The notes under the pieces: model-generated
What the model was told of the DNA's origin: nothing
Databases searched by the model: none
What the model saw: the letters and a program-made list of their open reading frames with translations, nothing else
Source of the DNA: Larix kaempferi
Taxonomy: Eukaryota; Streptophyta; Pinopsida; Pinales; Pinaceae
DNA length: 64,000 nt
Direction of reading: 5' to 3'
Assembly: GCA_027924585.1 (NCBI GenBank)
Contig: BSBM01000179.1
Location: forward strand, 14,232,501-14,296,500
Program-made: the position numbers and the translations under genes
In this document: positions 43,924-56,095 of the stretch, piece after piece
Position numbering within the stretch: the stretch's first letter is position 1
Layout: every line of letters starts with the position of its first letter

Positions 43924-45379
43924 ATGGCTTCGGCGCTACCCGCAGGTTATAACTATGCGGGTCGCGGGTAGGGCACCAAACGCGCAGTCGAAAAATAGAC
44001 TTCTCGTGGGTACCCGCACTTGTGTACAAATTAGCCCACGGGTACGGCTGTGAAGAAATTTTTAATCATGAAACTGACCAAAATTTACTTGTTTTGCACT
44101 CTAGGATGGTTCTAGAGTGGAGGGAAAGAGAGCATGGCCAAGTTGATGAGGTTGTGTGCAATGATTTGCAAGCGCAACATGCATTGCAAGCATGTGGTTT
44201 GTATAAGTACTGGAGTATAGGGGGTTTAAGGGCCCAAAACCTATTACTCCGTCATCTGATAAACTACTGGGATGTGGATGCTCAAAACTTCATCCTCAAT
44301 GGGAAAAATATGACACTAGAAGTAGAGGATATCTATTTCATTACCGGTTTGTCCCATAGAGGGGAGGTGGCCAGTCTTCGGTCTCAGACCGTGGATCGTG
44401 GGATCACTATTTAGGACTACATAGTGCGGTATTGTCCCACAAACACACGAGCGGTGGGAAGACAAGTTCCCATCAATGCCATACTGGATCTGAGTAGAAA
44501 GATCATTGTGGCTACCCTGGTGTAGATCATTGGATCCAAAGCACTGCAACAGGCATTTAGGCCAGTGATGTTTTATGCATCACAATGTATGCAACCTACG
44601 ATATTCGACTGGTGTACTACTCTGCTGGTGTCTATGAAGACACAACTGACGGAATGAAAAGAGGGGAAGGCAAAAAAATTCGGGTATGGTAGCATCCTAT
44701 GCAGCTTCTTCTTTGAGAGGGTTCCGGGGCTTAGTCTAAGGGTGGATGTCCCTCCTCACAGCCTCTGTGATCCAGCCCTTACCCGGTGGGATGAGATCAT
44801 GACATGACAGGGTGGTGGCCATCTGGTGTCACCAGTTACCGTGGAGTTCTTCTGCTGGTGGAACCGGTAGGTGATTGCTATAGAGGATATCCCTATGCGG
44901 GGATATACTTCAGACAGGACTGTGACATGCCACTGCCACCAGGCATAGAGTTCGGGGACATCAGTGAGTACTCTTTTGGTTTTGTGTTTATTAAATTTTT
45001 ATGGATTTTTTGATTATAGTTGAAATGCAAAAAATATTTTTGGTGGTAGTATCAAGTGCTAATGTTTGACTGTTTGCTCGCAGACAAAGGCCTAGTGAGA
45101 CCCGAGGGCTTCCCGAGACATGGTCGTCAGGGTAGAGGTGATGTGGCAGGAGACGCTGCAGTAGGGCGCACACTTCAGACGTTGCGGCGCAATATATCAC
45201 GGATGGTTTCCTGAGTACCACATATAGAGGTAGCCCAACTACCTGAGGCCATGCAACGCCAAGTAGTGGGTGTTCCTGGTGAGTGGGTGTGGCTACTACA
45301 GCGGATAGCCAATGCATTACAGTACTTCTATGAGACACATCCCGTCGAGGCGGCAGCTAGGCCTTCCCGGAGGGAATAG
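43924..45379 (+). pseudogene. Antisense spliced gene inside element D, plant-mobile-domain-like
   Basis: It lies on the strand opposite gag-pol, between pol and the 3' LTR. A possible start is ATG 43924 (MASALPAGYNYAGRG). After a frame change, a strong frame from 44022 reads HGYGCEEIFNHETDQNLLVL, VLEWREREHGQVDEV, LRHLINYWDVDAQNFIL and LEVEDIYFITGLSHRGEVAS. The last is of the IT.L..RG kind found in plant mobile domain (aminotransferase-like) proteins. In-frame stops lie at 44412 and later, and a shift lies near 44880. PYAGIYFRQDCDMPLPPG then runs into a canonical intron (GTGAGT at 44964, CAG ending 45083). The joined frame continues KGLVRPEGFPRHGRQG with one TGA and ends at TAG 45379. The domain assignment is by motif only; the gene is broken. 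Confidence 0.6.
44964..45083 (+). other. Probable spliceosomal intron in the antisense gene
   Basis: 120 bp, donor CA/GTGAGT, T-rich body, acceptor TTTGCTCGCAG. The flanking frames match only when it is removed (GIEFGDI to KGLVRPEGF). Introns on this strand would be lost from element D's own genomic RNA only if transcribed in sense, so its retention is expected. Confidence 0.6.
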
Positions 45380-45553
45380 ATATCCCAGGGTCTCATTTTT
45401 TGTATCGATATGTATATTTTTGAGGGCTACGGGCTCCAGTTTTGTATGGCACTACCATTTTTGGACATATTTATATATATATAAAACTTTGGTTCTCGGT
45501 TCTACTATATGTGTGTATGTACAAATGTATGAATGTATTTGTATTTGTGTGCT

Positions 45554-45982
45554 TCATGATGAATGTGACAAATGCCAATCTAATACATAGTTAGCGTATG
45601 CATCAGATATCTGATTAAGACTTCTCGGAACGTGAATATATGTAATTGAAATAAAATGTATCTCCAAGAGTCGTACCTTAAGGAGTTTTTGTAATAATGT
45701 AGGGTCTCGTACATGGTACTTCCCATTCAGCTGAGACACAACTAGTTGTGAATCCAGGTGGACTTCTAAAGACTTGATGTCATGTGAAATAACATCCCGA
45801 AGTAGCTCAATAACGACACTATACTCAACCACATTATTAGATGTAGGACCGAGACAAGCACCTCCCGAGGACACAACTAGGTGGTCAGGTGAGAAGATAA
45901 CCCAGGTAGCAGAAGCAAGCTGCTGCATATGTCGGCTAGCACAATCCGTGAAACCTAAGAATGTAGGAGATCCCGTTGACAT
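45554..45982 (-). pseudogene. Second, archaeal-type RNase H of element D, after integrase
   Basis: A 142-codon frame starting MSTGSPTFLGFTDCASR. RNase H hallmarks in order: FTDCAS (usual DGA, first Asp), TSNNVVEYSVVIELL (Glu), LEVHLDSQLVVSQLNGKY (Asp), and VPRSLNQISDAYAN (last Asp). This pattern matches the additional archaeal-type RNase H known from Tat-lineage gypsy elements (aRNH). The frame is in register with gag-pol 123 bp upstream, but three stops lie between, so it may be a separate or formerly fused domain. All four acidic positions are present, and the Gly after the first Asp is Cys. Confidence 0.75.
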
Positions 45983-46105
45983 ATGTCAATCAAATAGAGG
46001 CTAATCAACAGATCCGATAACCAAAAGGCTAGCTAAACTATGTACAGAAAAACTATACAATAGTGTACAAAAGTATCAGCCTGAACTGGAGGTTCAAGCG
46101 TAATT

Positions 46106-49100
46106 CTACTTGAGGTAGAGCCCATTTCTAGGCTCCTTCAAGGCAAATCCCTCATAGTCTTCTAACTCATAAGATCCTTTTTCTAGGACATGCCTCACAA
46201 TGTAAGGATAGTGCCACATGGGATTGAACTTGCCTACCCCGAGGGGTTCTTTAGCTTGGTCATACAAAAGTACCAAGTCACCTTCAGCATATTTCCGGGG
46301 ACAGACAGACCTATCATATTGAACCTTGACACGACGCTTGTTAACATCAATGGCCAAAGCGGCATCTCAACGTTGCTCGAGGTGTACTAAACGTTGCTCA
46401 ATCTCTGTCGTATCAGGGAGGATCTCTATGGCTAGCTTGAGCGAAGGGATTTTGCATTCAATCGGTAAAAGTGACTCCACACCATGAACTAACTAGAACG
46501 GTGAGAACCCGGTAGCAGTCTTAACTGTAGTTCGATATGCCCACAAAGCAGGATATAACATGATATGCCAATTGGTCTTGCTTTGTTGGATGGTACGTTG
46601 GAGAATGGTCTTCAAAGACTTATTTATTGCTTCAACCTGACCATTCACTTGAGGATAGTAGGAAGAGGAGTGTTCCTGACGAAACCCAAGCTTGAGAGAC
46701 AAATCCTCCATCATCTTGTTTTGAAAGTGACTGCCATGGTCAGTGACAATCTCTTTCGGGATACCAAACCAAGTGATAATCTGGTTGAACATGAAATGGG
46801 CTGCAGTAGCATCGTCGGCTTTTATAGTAGGCATGGCCTCAACCCACTTGGAAAAATAATCCACGGCCACGATAATATGGTGATGCCCCCCAACCGAAGT
46901 TGGTTTGCAATCCATGAAATCTACCCCCCACTTAGTGAAGGGACCGACAGTGACGACTGGATGGAGGGGCGCTGGATGCGAGTGTATGTTCCAAGAAAAC
47001 ACCTGGCAAGGGTGACATCTCTTCATAGTGTTAATACAATCTTTAAAGATGGTAGTCCAAAAATAACCAGCTCGCATGATACCTTGGGCTGTTGCAAGCC
47101 CGGATAAGTGACCGCCACATGCCCCCACATGGCAATCATTAAGTACCCACTCCGCTTCTTCGTGAGTCAAGAAACGACGGAGAATAAAATCCTTTCCTCG
47201 GTGATACAAAGTGTCACCGACGATAGTATAATCTTTAGCGTGATGTCTCACACGCCGTCGCTCATCTCGTGAATAATTCAAAGGAAACTTCAAAGTTTGT
47301 AGATATACAATGAAATCCCCATACCAAGGTTCCTCGGACGAGATAAGAAATAAGTGTTCATCCACAAAGGAATCTTCATGTATAAAATCCTCATCAAGTC
47401 GTGGAAGGTCTGACATAAGCTCAACGAACACCAACGATTTCATCGATTTTGCCGAAGCAAAATCAAGATCAAATTCCTGAAGGATTACAATCCATTTATT
47501 ATACTTACCCCCGATAAGGCGTCGTGATAGCACGAACTGAAATGGATTGATGTGAGCTACAACTGTGGTTTTTCGAAGCAAAATGTAATGTCGTAATCGC
47601 TGGACTGCGTGGATAGTCGCAAGTGCTAGCTTTTCTACGTGAGTGTACCTTAACTCAGTGTCTACTAAATTTCGACTGAGATAATAGATAACATGATCGA
47701 TGAGCGCATCATCTACCTGAACCAAGACCATGCCAATAGTCTCTTGAGACATGGCCACATAAAGAATGAAATCTCGTGCGAAATCCGTTGGACTAAGCAT
47801 AGGGGCCGATACCAAAGCTTTCTTAAGGGCGTCGAAAGACTACTGGACTCGCTCATCCTAGGTAAAAGGTGTGTCTTTCTTCAATAAGTGTGCGAAACCT
47901 TTGGTAATATTAGCATAGTTAGCTATAAACCGATGCAGAAAAGTAGCTCTCCCTTGCAGGCTCTGAAGTTGTAACAAATTACGTGGAGGAGGTAACTAAA
48001 GTATTGCCTCAACTTTGAAAGGATTGACTATAATACCCTCTTTCGAAACTATGAATCCTAGAAGGGGACTAGTCCTAACAACGAAGATGCATTTGTTTGG
48101 ATTCAATCGAATTCTATAGTGGATACATCATTCGAGAATCATACGGAGGTGCTTGGGGTGGTCCACTCTCTTGCGAGAATGGCCAGCAAGATCATCCAAG
48201 AAAACTTCCATAATCATCATAAGATCATGAAAGCAATAGGTCATGGCTCACTGAAAAGTAGCTCTGGCGTTTTTAAGGCCGAAGGGAATTTTCCGATATG
48301 CAAACGTTCCCCATAGACAAATAAATGCCGTCTTATGTTGGTCCACGTGTTTGATTTGAATCTGATTATAACTTGAGAAGTCGTCCATGAATGAAAAAAT
48401 CTCACTCCCAGCACAAGCATCCAATATTTGATTAATGAACAGCATGGGGAAGTTGTCTTTCGGACATGCACGGTTCAAATCTCTAAAATCGGTGCATACA
48501 CGGATCGTTTCCTGCTTCTTATCCACAGGAATGGGGTTTGACACCCATTCGGTAAGGGGAATGGGGTAGATGAAACCAGCTTTGAGCAGTTTCTCCACCT
48601 CTGCCTTAACAGCAGCTACCTTCCTAGGGTTCACAACATGTAAGAATTGTCGAACCGGTTTAGCATCAGGATATGTTCTAATATCCTGTTCAACAATGCG
48701 GGGGTCTATTCCTGGCATCTCCTCGTATGACCAGGCAAAAGCTTTCCGGAGTTCTATGAACAAGTCACTTTAAATAACGATCTCCTCAGGAGTGCAATCG
48801 GCATCGATGTAAATGTTCTCAATATTTCTGGGAGTGCGAGAGATGTTGATCGAAGTGGTTGGGAAAATATTGGCCATATTGCCCTCCGCAAAAACATCAT
48901 GCAACTCCAAAAGAGCGACAGGGTGACCAACCATCTCTGCTAGAGTCATCCTAAACTCCTCTTGCTCAACGAGCTCGAGGTTGGGAAGGAAATAAGAGCG
49001 ATGGTAAATATCTTCCCAAGGCCTCTCACTACCACACATGGCCTCAAGGATAGCTTCATCAGATGGTAAAGTATCATCAAGGCAATCGTGAGAGCAAGAT

Positions 49101-52100
49101 GAGTTGGCTGCCCAAACTGGCAGCGTAATAGGATCTTCCTCAACTGTCTGGGAAGAAGAGAGATACGGATCTGCAGTGGTTTGTTGGATATGATCGTAAG
49201 CAAGCTCCGCTACAGATAAAGGCATAGACATCCCAATGTGCCCAATGTCTCCAGACGTGGAACTCGTGGATGGTAAAGTCCACGGATCATCTAAATAAGA
49301 GGTCCGAAATAACATATTATTTGAAGGAGGAGATGCATTGTCGGTAATGGTTCCAATAAAATTCACAGGTGTAGAAAGATTATAAGTTCCCATCAATGAG
49401 GGGTACATTCCAACACCTATGTTCCCAATTGCCGGTTGAGAATTAGAAACTTGTGGGAGTACGGATCCCATGGATGCTATGGAAGGAGTGCCAACATAAT
49501 CCAGCTGATCGATCGTCACAATCTTGCCTTCATGGGGAAAGCAGATAACTCTAAATACAGTAGACATGACAACCTTCATAGCGTACATCCAGTTCCGATC
49601 CAGTAAAAGGTTGTAGTTGATGGGTGCATCAACCAATTCGACTTCAATAGGCACAGACTTACCTCCCAAGGAGACAACAAGGGAAGGGATAATTCCATGC
49701 GGCGTAAAAGATCTACCGTCGAATGCAGTGAGTGTAGTTCTAGATGCAAGAAAAGGAGGAGAGCCAAGAGCTTTCCAACAAGCTAACGACATTACTGAGG
49801 TGGAGGCACCTTCATCAACCATAGTACGTTTGACGAAGCTCTTAAGGCAAACCACTTGGATTTGAAAAGCCACGTGGTAAGGTAAGCAAGGTTGGACATC
49901 AGTAGTATCGAACTTGATAACACTAGGATTTCCCCCATCTTGAACTCCTAATGCACTCAAAAGGGCATGCTTCTGAAAAGGACAGGCTTGAAAAACTTCA
50001 AGAGCCGACATGGCACACAGAGTTTGGCTCAAATTTTCTACGATGGAGTAGTTCTGGGCAGCTCGAGCATTAGGATTGTGCATAGAGCGCTTTAGAACAC
50101 CTTTCGGTATCCGCGGCATAATAGAGGGCTTCTCGATATGCAAGGAATTGTCAAGAGGAGGGGGAGGCTCATTTCCCAAATTAGGTTGTGGTGCACCATA
50201 ATCGTGCTGACGAGTAGCAACACAAACCTCTGATTGAACCATATTCACACATCCATAACCACTAATATTGGAAGAAGACGTTGTCATTTCATTAGTACCA
50301 TAACCAGTGGTGGGAACATCCGAAGCCATGTTTTGATGATGAGGAAGGGGTTCCTTCAACACAGCTGGGCTCTATGCCAAATGCTTTGATGCTTCTTCAA
50401 TTCAAGGACATAAGTGAGTAAGATGATCCTCCCCACAAAGCTTGCAAGGGAATTTCACCTTAGGTCTAGGTTTATGATCCTCACCAGCATTACTGCCTTT
50501 CCGAGGAGGATTGGCATTCTCTTTACGAGGAGTATTACGATTACTATTGTTATTACTTCCATTGTTTCCACCCCTATGATTAATTCTCCCCTTTTTCTTA
50601 CCACCAGGTTGCTAGTTACCCGACGGTTTCGTTGATTGCACATTGTGTACATCAGACGACGGAGTGGAAGTGGACACGGTGTGAGCCTGTCCAGGAGTAG
50701 ACTGGTTTAGCGACAAATTTTTCATTTGATTAGCTACCAAGTCGATAGGGCGAGTGCATGCAGACCCCATGATGCCATCAGCATGTGGTCCAGGAACTGA
50801 CGTGGGCTCATGTCTTGTTCTCGGTGCATCAGGAATAATGTCATACAAAATGCCATATTGAGAATAAAGTAGATCTAACTGTTGGACTTTCAAGATAGCT
50901 TGTTCCTCATTCACAATGTCGGACATCGAAACATCCTTAGCAATGTATGGGAGTAGAGACTTGAGGAACCATTCCAACAGGAACTCTGGAGGAATGTTTG
51001 CTTTCACTAATCTCTTCCGCCGATGCCACTCTTGAACATGGTCAGAAATATGTGTGGCCTTATTCTGACGGAAGGTGGACAACAACTCAATACCAGTATC
51101 ATAACGAACCAGTAATTGGAAATGGTCTAAGAAAACCAAAGCAATCTCGTTGAATGCCCTATAGGTGTTTCCAGGAAACTCTACATACCACTTCGTGGCT
51201 GCTCCCATGAGGGTGCATTGAAATAGTTGTAATCTAATGGAATCATGATTCAAAGAGTTGGAGGAGCACCAAAGGTGAAACGTCGTGACATGATCGCCCA
51301 GATCCTCACCGCCCTTCCCTTCAAACTTTGGAATGTCCAAAGGAATCTTGGTAGGAACCGGGGGCCAACTAGGGTCGTGCCACACCGGATCATTCGTGAG
51401 CTTTGAAATATCTGGGAGATTCAAGCGTGCAAAAAATGAGAATTGCGGCTGGAAAGCTTGATTATAAGCCCCCATAAAAGGTTGGTTAAACGGAACCGTA
51501 TTATAAGATGGACCAAAAGCTTGACCATGAGGATTAAACTACTGATAATGAGGACCTGACAGACCATAAGCTTGCCCATGGCCATAGGATTGATAACCTC
51601 CTCCTGTCTGATCCATTTGAGAGTAAGCAGGTATATGCGTGTTTTGGGCACCATACTGGGGTGGTGGGTGATATTGGTGGCGAGCACCGACTGTGTTGTA
51701 GTAAGGGTTTCCACCATGAGTATGGGGCATGTATGTACTATTCATAGTGGGAACCATGTTGTAATGACCGTAATGGTATGGTATGTTCCCACCCCCAGCA
51801 TTAGGATTAGCTTGAGCAGTCGTGTGATGACCAAAAGCATGAGAAGTATTCCTAGCCCCAACATTGGTGTTACTAGTAGCAGGGATGGTGGCATGATGTC
51901 CATGTGGATAGGAGATATTCCCACTCCCTAAATTAGCATTACTAGTGGCGGCAGTGGATGCAAAAGTGTGCGGTATATGTCCACCCCCATGGTTGGGAGG
52001 AGCATTAACATCTGTAAAAGTAGTCCTGGGTTGACGAGTAGTGGCACGTGTATTAGGTGGTGGATGGCGAGTCATGTTTTGAACAACATTCCTATTAGGT

Positions 52101-52777
52101 TGGGAAATCATAGGAGGTGGTCATCTTCCAATATTAGCATTGTTAGGAGGAACATGACTAGTCCCCATACTATGTGTGTGGGTGGACAACGTAGTGCCCC
52201 CAGCGAGGGTAGTGCCCCCAGTGGGTATAGTGTTGCTAACACCATGACTGGTGCCAGCGTGACTACCAAACATAGCGGAAGGTTCAACAGTACTATGACT
52301 AGGAATACCAAAAGAGAGTGTGGTTGGGTTGATCGTAGGGACAGTGTCGTCATGTAACTCTGGCATTCTGTGTCTATAGCTGCGTGGAAACGAAGGAACA
52401 AAAGGATCGTCCAATTCTTTGTCCTTGGGTAAGTTGGGCATTCCGTAAAGATAATTATCCGGATTCGAAGGATCAAACGGATCTCGTTCAAGTGGATTAG
52501 GCCAAATAGAGCTAGGTTGAGTCTCAAGTGGATCACCTCCCCACTCCTCACAAGGAGTATGGGGATCGGAAGTGTGGTCAACTCTGCCTGAAGGAGTCGA
52601 AGGTTTTTCCTCAGTATCGGAATGTGGAGCAGTTATAATGTCTTGGATATAAGTCTCGTAAGAGTCTGAAGACTCAGAGGGAGCCCTCCGGTGTCCTCTA
52701 TCAACAAGGCATGAAATCTCGGTAGGCCCTAGGCCGGCCAACCGACGGGATCGGCGGAGACTAGGGCTCAACGCCAC
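46106..52777 (-). pseudogene. Element D gag-pol polyprotein, one frame with 13 premature stops
   Basis: The frame stays in register for 2,224 codons from MALSPSLRRSRRLAGLG to LYLK. Gly/His/Pro-rich N-terminal region 52777-51480. Gag core 51440-50830 (DIPKFEGKGGED, DHFQLLVRYDTGIELL, HVQEWHRRKR). Knuckle CKLCGEDHLTHLC near 50445. Protease MVDEGASTSVMS near 49815, LNYNLLLDRNW-like motif. RT 48720-48000: AFAWSYEEMPGIDP, RVCTDFRDLNRACPKDNFP, FMDDFSSYNQI, EVFLDDLAGHS. Native RNase H 47800-47450 with FILYVAMS (Asp lost), VEKLALAT, VVAHIN (Asp lost). Integrase 47300-46110: CHVGACGGHLSG, RCHPCQ, GVDFMDC, VTDHGSHFQN, NGQVEAINKSLK. Stops: TGA 52121, 50402, 48248, 48128, 46367; TAG 51539, 50612, 50372, 47996, 47858, 47840, 46493; TAA 48770. 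Confidence 0.92.
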
Positions 52778-54391
52778 GATATCTCCGTAGAGAATATATA
52801 ATCAAAACATCCCCTAAAGGCCAACTATCGATAAAAAAAATAGTAAATCAAAAGCACACACCTAGAGAAACTACAACCAAGAGCAGACAAACAAAATGGC
52901 TAAATGAGCTCCCGACACTAGAGCCGGTATGTCTCTCATAGGAGAGGCTTGAGACTCCCAAACTATAGCCGGAGGTAACAGAATCAGTTATAGAGACACC
53001 CAGGCTTCACTGCGTGTACAGGGTCAAGTCCACTGCACAAACAAAAATGTGCTATCCAATCCCTATCTGACTCAGGACACAAACAACATAACCACTGCAA
53101 GTACCCTGTGCGATACCTAGGTAAGGAAACTATGGTCACCGCAATATAACCAATATTCAAGGGGACAGTCACAGGTGGGACCCATCATATGGGAAGGGTA
53201 GCTAAGCTTGAAGCACAAGAGGATGAACCTCCGGTACCCCCAGATAAGAACAAATCCTAGATATATCTCCCACGTTCAGCTGGTATCAGAGGGATATATC
53301 CTCAACCAACCTCCCATGACCTCGTGCTTAACTCTAGATTGAGCCTTGAGAACACCGATCTATACCATGGATTCCTCCACTCCTTGGTCCGATACCTAAT
53401 GTTTCGTCTAGTAGTCTTGGATTGTTAACTCACAATGATCTATTCCAAGACTCTAAACCTATGCTAGTTGGTGTACCCTATAAATAAAATCAGTCTAATC
53501 AATTTTAAGATTAAGCGTTAATTTTAGTGGTTGTGTTTACTCAAGGCATATGATCGTGAAACTAGTGATGTGTAGACTCAGTAGTATGCAAAATCGTCCA
53601 ATCCTATACTCATCTATCCAATAAAAGAATGTCACTATATGCAAAATCAACGAACAATTCTGAAATAAAGATGCAATCTTTTATCTTTTCGATGCACAAA
53701 AAGAACCTAAATGAAGGCAACAATCACTCAATGCAAGATGCAGTACATGAAAGTAAAATATTTTTGTATTTTCGCTTATAAACAAGAAGGAAAATGCAAA
53801 AAACTAGATGTATATTTTTGTATTTTTTCAATATAAATGGAATGAAAAAATGCAAGCAAAATCCTACTATTCAGTCATTGAAGTGCCGAGAAGATCACTA
53901 AGACAACCCAACAGATCCTAAACAGCAAGACTCAGCCAAAGGAATGAGCTCAAAAGGAAAAAACCAAGAGGCTAAATCCAAATATTGGTAAAAAACCAAG
54001 AAGGCTCAACCAAGAGAAACGAAGTGTTTTGGTCACAACCAAGGCATGAAACAGTCAAGAAAGAGGCCAACAAAGACTCAGGAACAACCAAATCCAACCC
54101 AACAACAACCAATAGCCATAAACCAACAAAAGCCAGAGTTGTATGCTACTGTCGAAGGAATACCTGCGGGTACCCGTGAGCAGTAGAGAAAACAGAGGCA
54201 GGTATATGTGAGCTAAGCTAAGCTAGCCCACGGGTGAGTAAAGGGAAATGGGAAAATAAAGAGTCCAAGGGCTCAGAAAAACCAAGTTTTCTATGGTGTA
54301 TCTTAATGGCCAATCAGTGACATAGAGCTTCGATAAACATCAACTCTAATTATGGACTAATGCTCAAAAAATTTCCCAAACATGGATGTTT
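52778..54391 (-). other. Untranslated leader of element D
   Basis: 1.6 kb between primer site and gag start with no domain. It is Lys/Asn-codon-like and A-rich on the plus strand near 53880-54130 (CAACC and AACCAA runs) and has GGGTACCC and CCACGGGT phrases near 54170-54240 that recall the start of the antisense gene (43950-44045). Confidence 0.5.
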
Positions 54392-54409
54392 TCCCCAGCG
54401 GAGTCGCCA
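54392..54409 (-). other. Primer binding site TGGCGACTCCGCTGGGGA
   Basis: The minus strand reads TGGCGACTCCGCTGGGGA, 4 bp after the 5' LTR. Its first ten bases equal the site of the gag-only element at 20497. Confidence 0.8.
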
Positions 54410-54413
54410 TTTC

Positions 54414-55344
54414 TGTATTGGAGAAAACTCACTATGGCTTGGAAATACCACAACAGACAGATGACTACCAGAAATCAACTCAATTCTCAAAACAATGCTC
54501 TTATAAATGACAATGTTAAGATAATGGATAAATGTAACCAATCTCGATCCAAACGTTTGATGTAGATCCACGTTGGAGCTTTCAATCTGTGCACTTGAAA
54601 TCTGCAATTTAGTCTTGACAACCAATATCCAACAAGTACATATAATATATAAATGACATTAACATTATCAATAACAATGGTCCATAATATCACAAGCAAA
54701 TGTAACCCAATTTATAATAAGCAAGATTCACAACATGATGGGCGAGAATATGAGTATTTCTATTAATTAACAAGAAGAAGTACAAAGTGATACAACCTCT
54801 TGCCGGCAACCAATCTGAACCAAGATCTGAATCAATCCACATGTGCCTCCACCACTTCAATCCTCCATGAATGGAAAACTCAAAATATGAAAGGAGTTTG
54901 GAAGGTGAACATAAGGGGTTCACAACTACAAGGATCAATGAGTGCAGACTCGAGATAGGGAAAAAATTCACTAGAGTTCTCTTACTATTCTCTTCTTTCT
55001 CCCGTCCATAAGCCATATGTGCTCAATATATAGTCCTCTCAAAGGTAGGTGAAATGACACATCGAGGCGTTACTTGGGAATATGGAGAGCCAAAGGTCAC
55101 CCAATGACCACTTTTTGGGAGTAAAAAGTAATAAACTAGTGATTTTTACCATTTTACTTGATACCCGCAGGCTATATTGATGCAACTAGCGGGTACGCAT
55201 GCTATAATGATGCAACATGTGGGTAGGAGTAAAAATAGGGAAAAATAGTATCTTTGAAGGATATGAGTGGATCTGAGTCACTTAAATGGAGCCTACAGGA
55301 CAAATAATGTTGATGCTCACAGGGTGGAAGATTACGATGTAACA
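54414..55344 (-). mobile_element. 5' LTR of element D
   Basis: It is 931 bp and aligns along its length with 40806-41735. TATATATTG (minus strand, near 55026-55034) is the likely TATA box. Confidence 0.9.
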
Positions 55345-55700
55345 CCGTTTTACGACAAGAAGGATCAGCCGCCCCTTCATTTCATAGTTAATTGTCAAAA
55401 CATTTCTCCATCAATTCAACTATAGCCATAATGGATAATACAAGAAGGATTGACCGACCCTTCTTGCAGTGTCGAACTATTATGAAAAGAATATTAGGAA
55501 TAAGAAGGGTCGGTCGACCCTTCATTTAGGAGAGAATTGTAGCAATAGAACACCTTGGAGAAAGAGCGACCGCTCTTTCTCTGAAAATATTTCTACTTTC
55601 CAGCAAAGTCTTTAAAGCAAAACTTCTATAAATTTTGTGACACGTGGAACGCTTATATTGTGACACATGGCATATTTTATTTTTAAAATTAGTTTAAAGA
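55345..55700. repeat. Hairpin-rich repeat block 1 (right half)
   Basis: It resumes the unit cut by element D. Inverted repeats lie near 55358, 55443 and 55504, then GAAAGAGCGACCGCTCTTTC at 55563, then a GTGACACGTGGAA stretch with CACGTG at 55641-55646. Its first 5 bases are the right copy of D's target duplication (CCGTT). Confidence 0.85.
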
Positions 55701-55979
55701 TTGTTTAAACGAATATTAAGGAAATTAATGGTACCATTTAATGTTTGGGGACTGTTTTAAGCTCCTGCATTTTCTGAACCAGCAACGAGGATGTTATATG
55801 ACCGGGGTCCAAATTAGAAGTATAGCTTGCAGTTTGTGGATAAATGAGAAGTAGTTGGAGATGAAGATGGTGTAAGGAATTTATGGTTGAGTTGATGAGT
55901 AGAAGTTCCTTAACAAAGTTTAAAATTGATACACTCCAAATCAGTTTTAAACTGATAATAATTGAGTTGCCCCATTATT
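55701..55979. other. Sequence with no recognised feature
   Basis: Just under 300 bp, without domain, repeat or long frame. Confidence 0.35.
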
Positions 55980-56095
55980 CCTCGAGAATGGGGCAACTCC
56001 CCAGTAGACAGAGAAGAGAGAATGGGGCCGCTCCCTTGTAGACAGAGAAGAGAGAATGGGGCATCTCCCCAATAGACATGGAGCTTCCCCAAGGT
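55980..56095. repeat. 34-bp tandem repeat, three copies
   Basis: AATGGGGC starts at about 55987, 56021 and 56055. Units read AATGGGGC..CTCCC...GTAGACAGAGAAGAGAG. GGGGCAACTCCCC also forms a small hairpin. Confidence 0.65.

Larger units (their letters stand above)
40806..55344 (-). mobile_element. Tat-type Ty3-gypsy element D, minus strand
   Basis: A 14.5-kb element with LTRs 40806-41735 (3') and 54414-55344 (5'), about 5-7% diverged by eye in the stretch compared. It has a primer site, a polypurine tract, a full gag-protease-RT-RNase H-integrase frame broken only by stops, a second RNase H after integrase, and an antisense gene before the 3' LTR. Gag and protease are clearly homologous to those of the gag-only element at 19770-29900. 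It inserted into the hairpin-rich repeat. Confidence 0.92.

Noticed and set aside
51572-52357. Plus-strand frames opposite the Gly/His-rich part of element D gag
   Set aside because: They mirror repetitive codons of the minus-strand gag frame and lack motifs.
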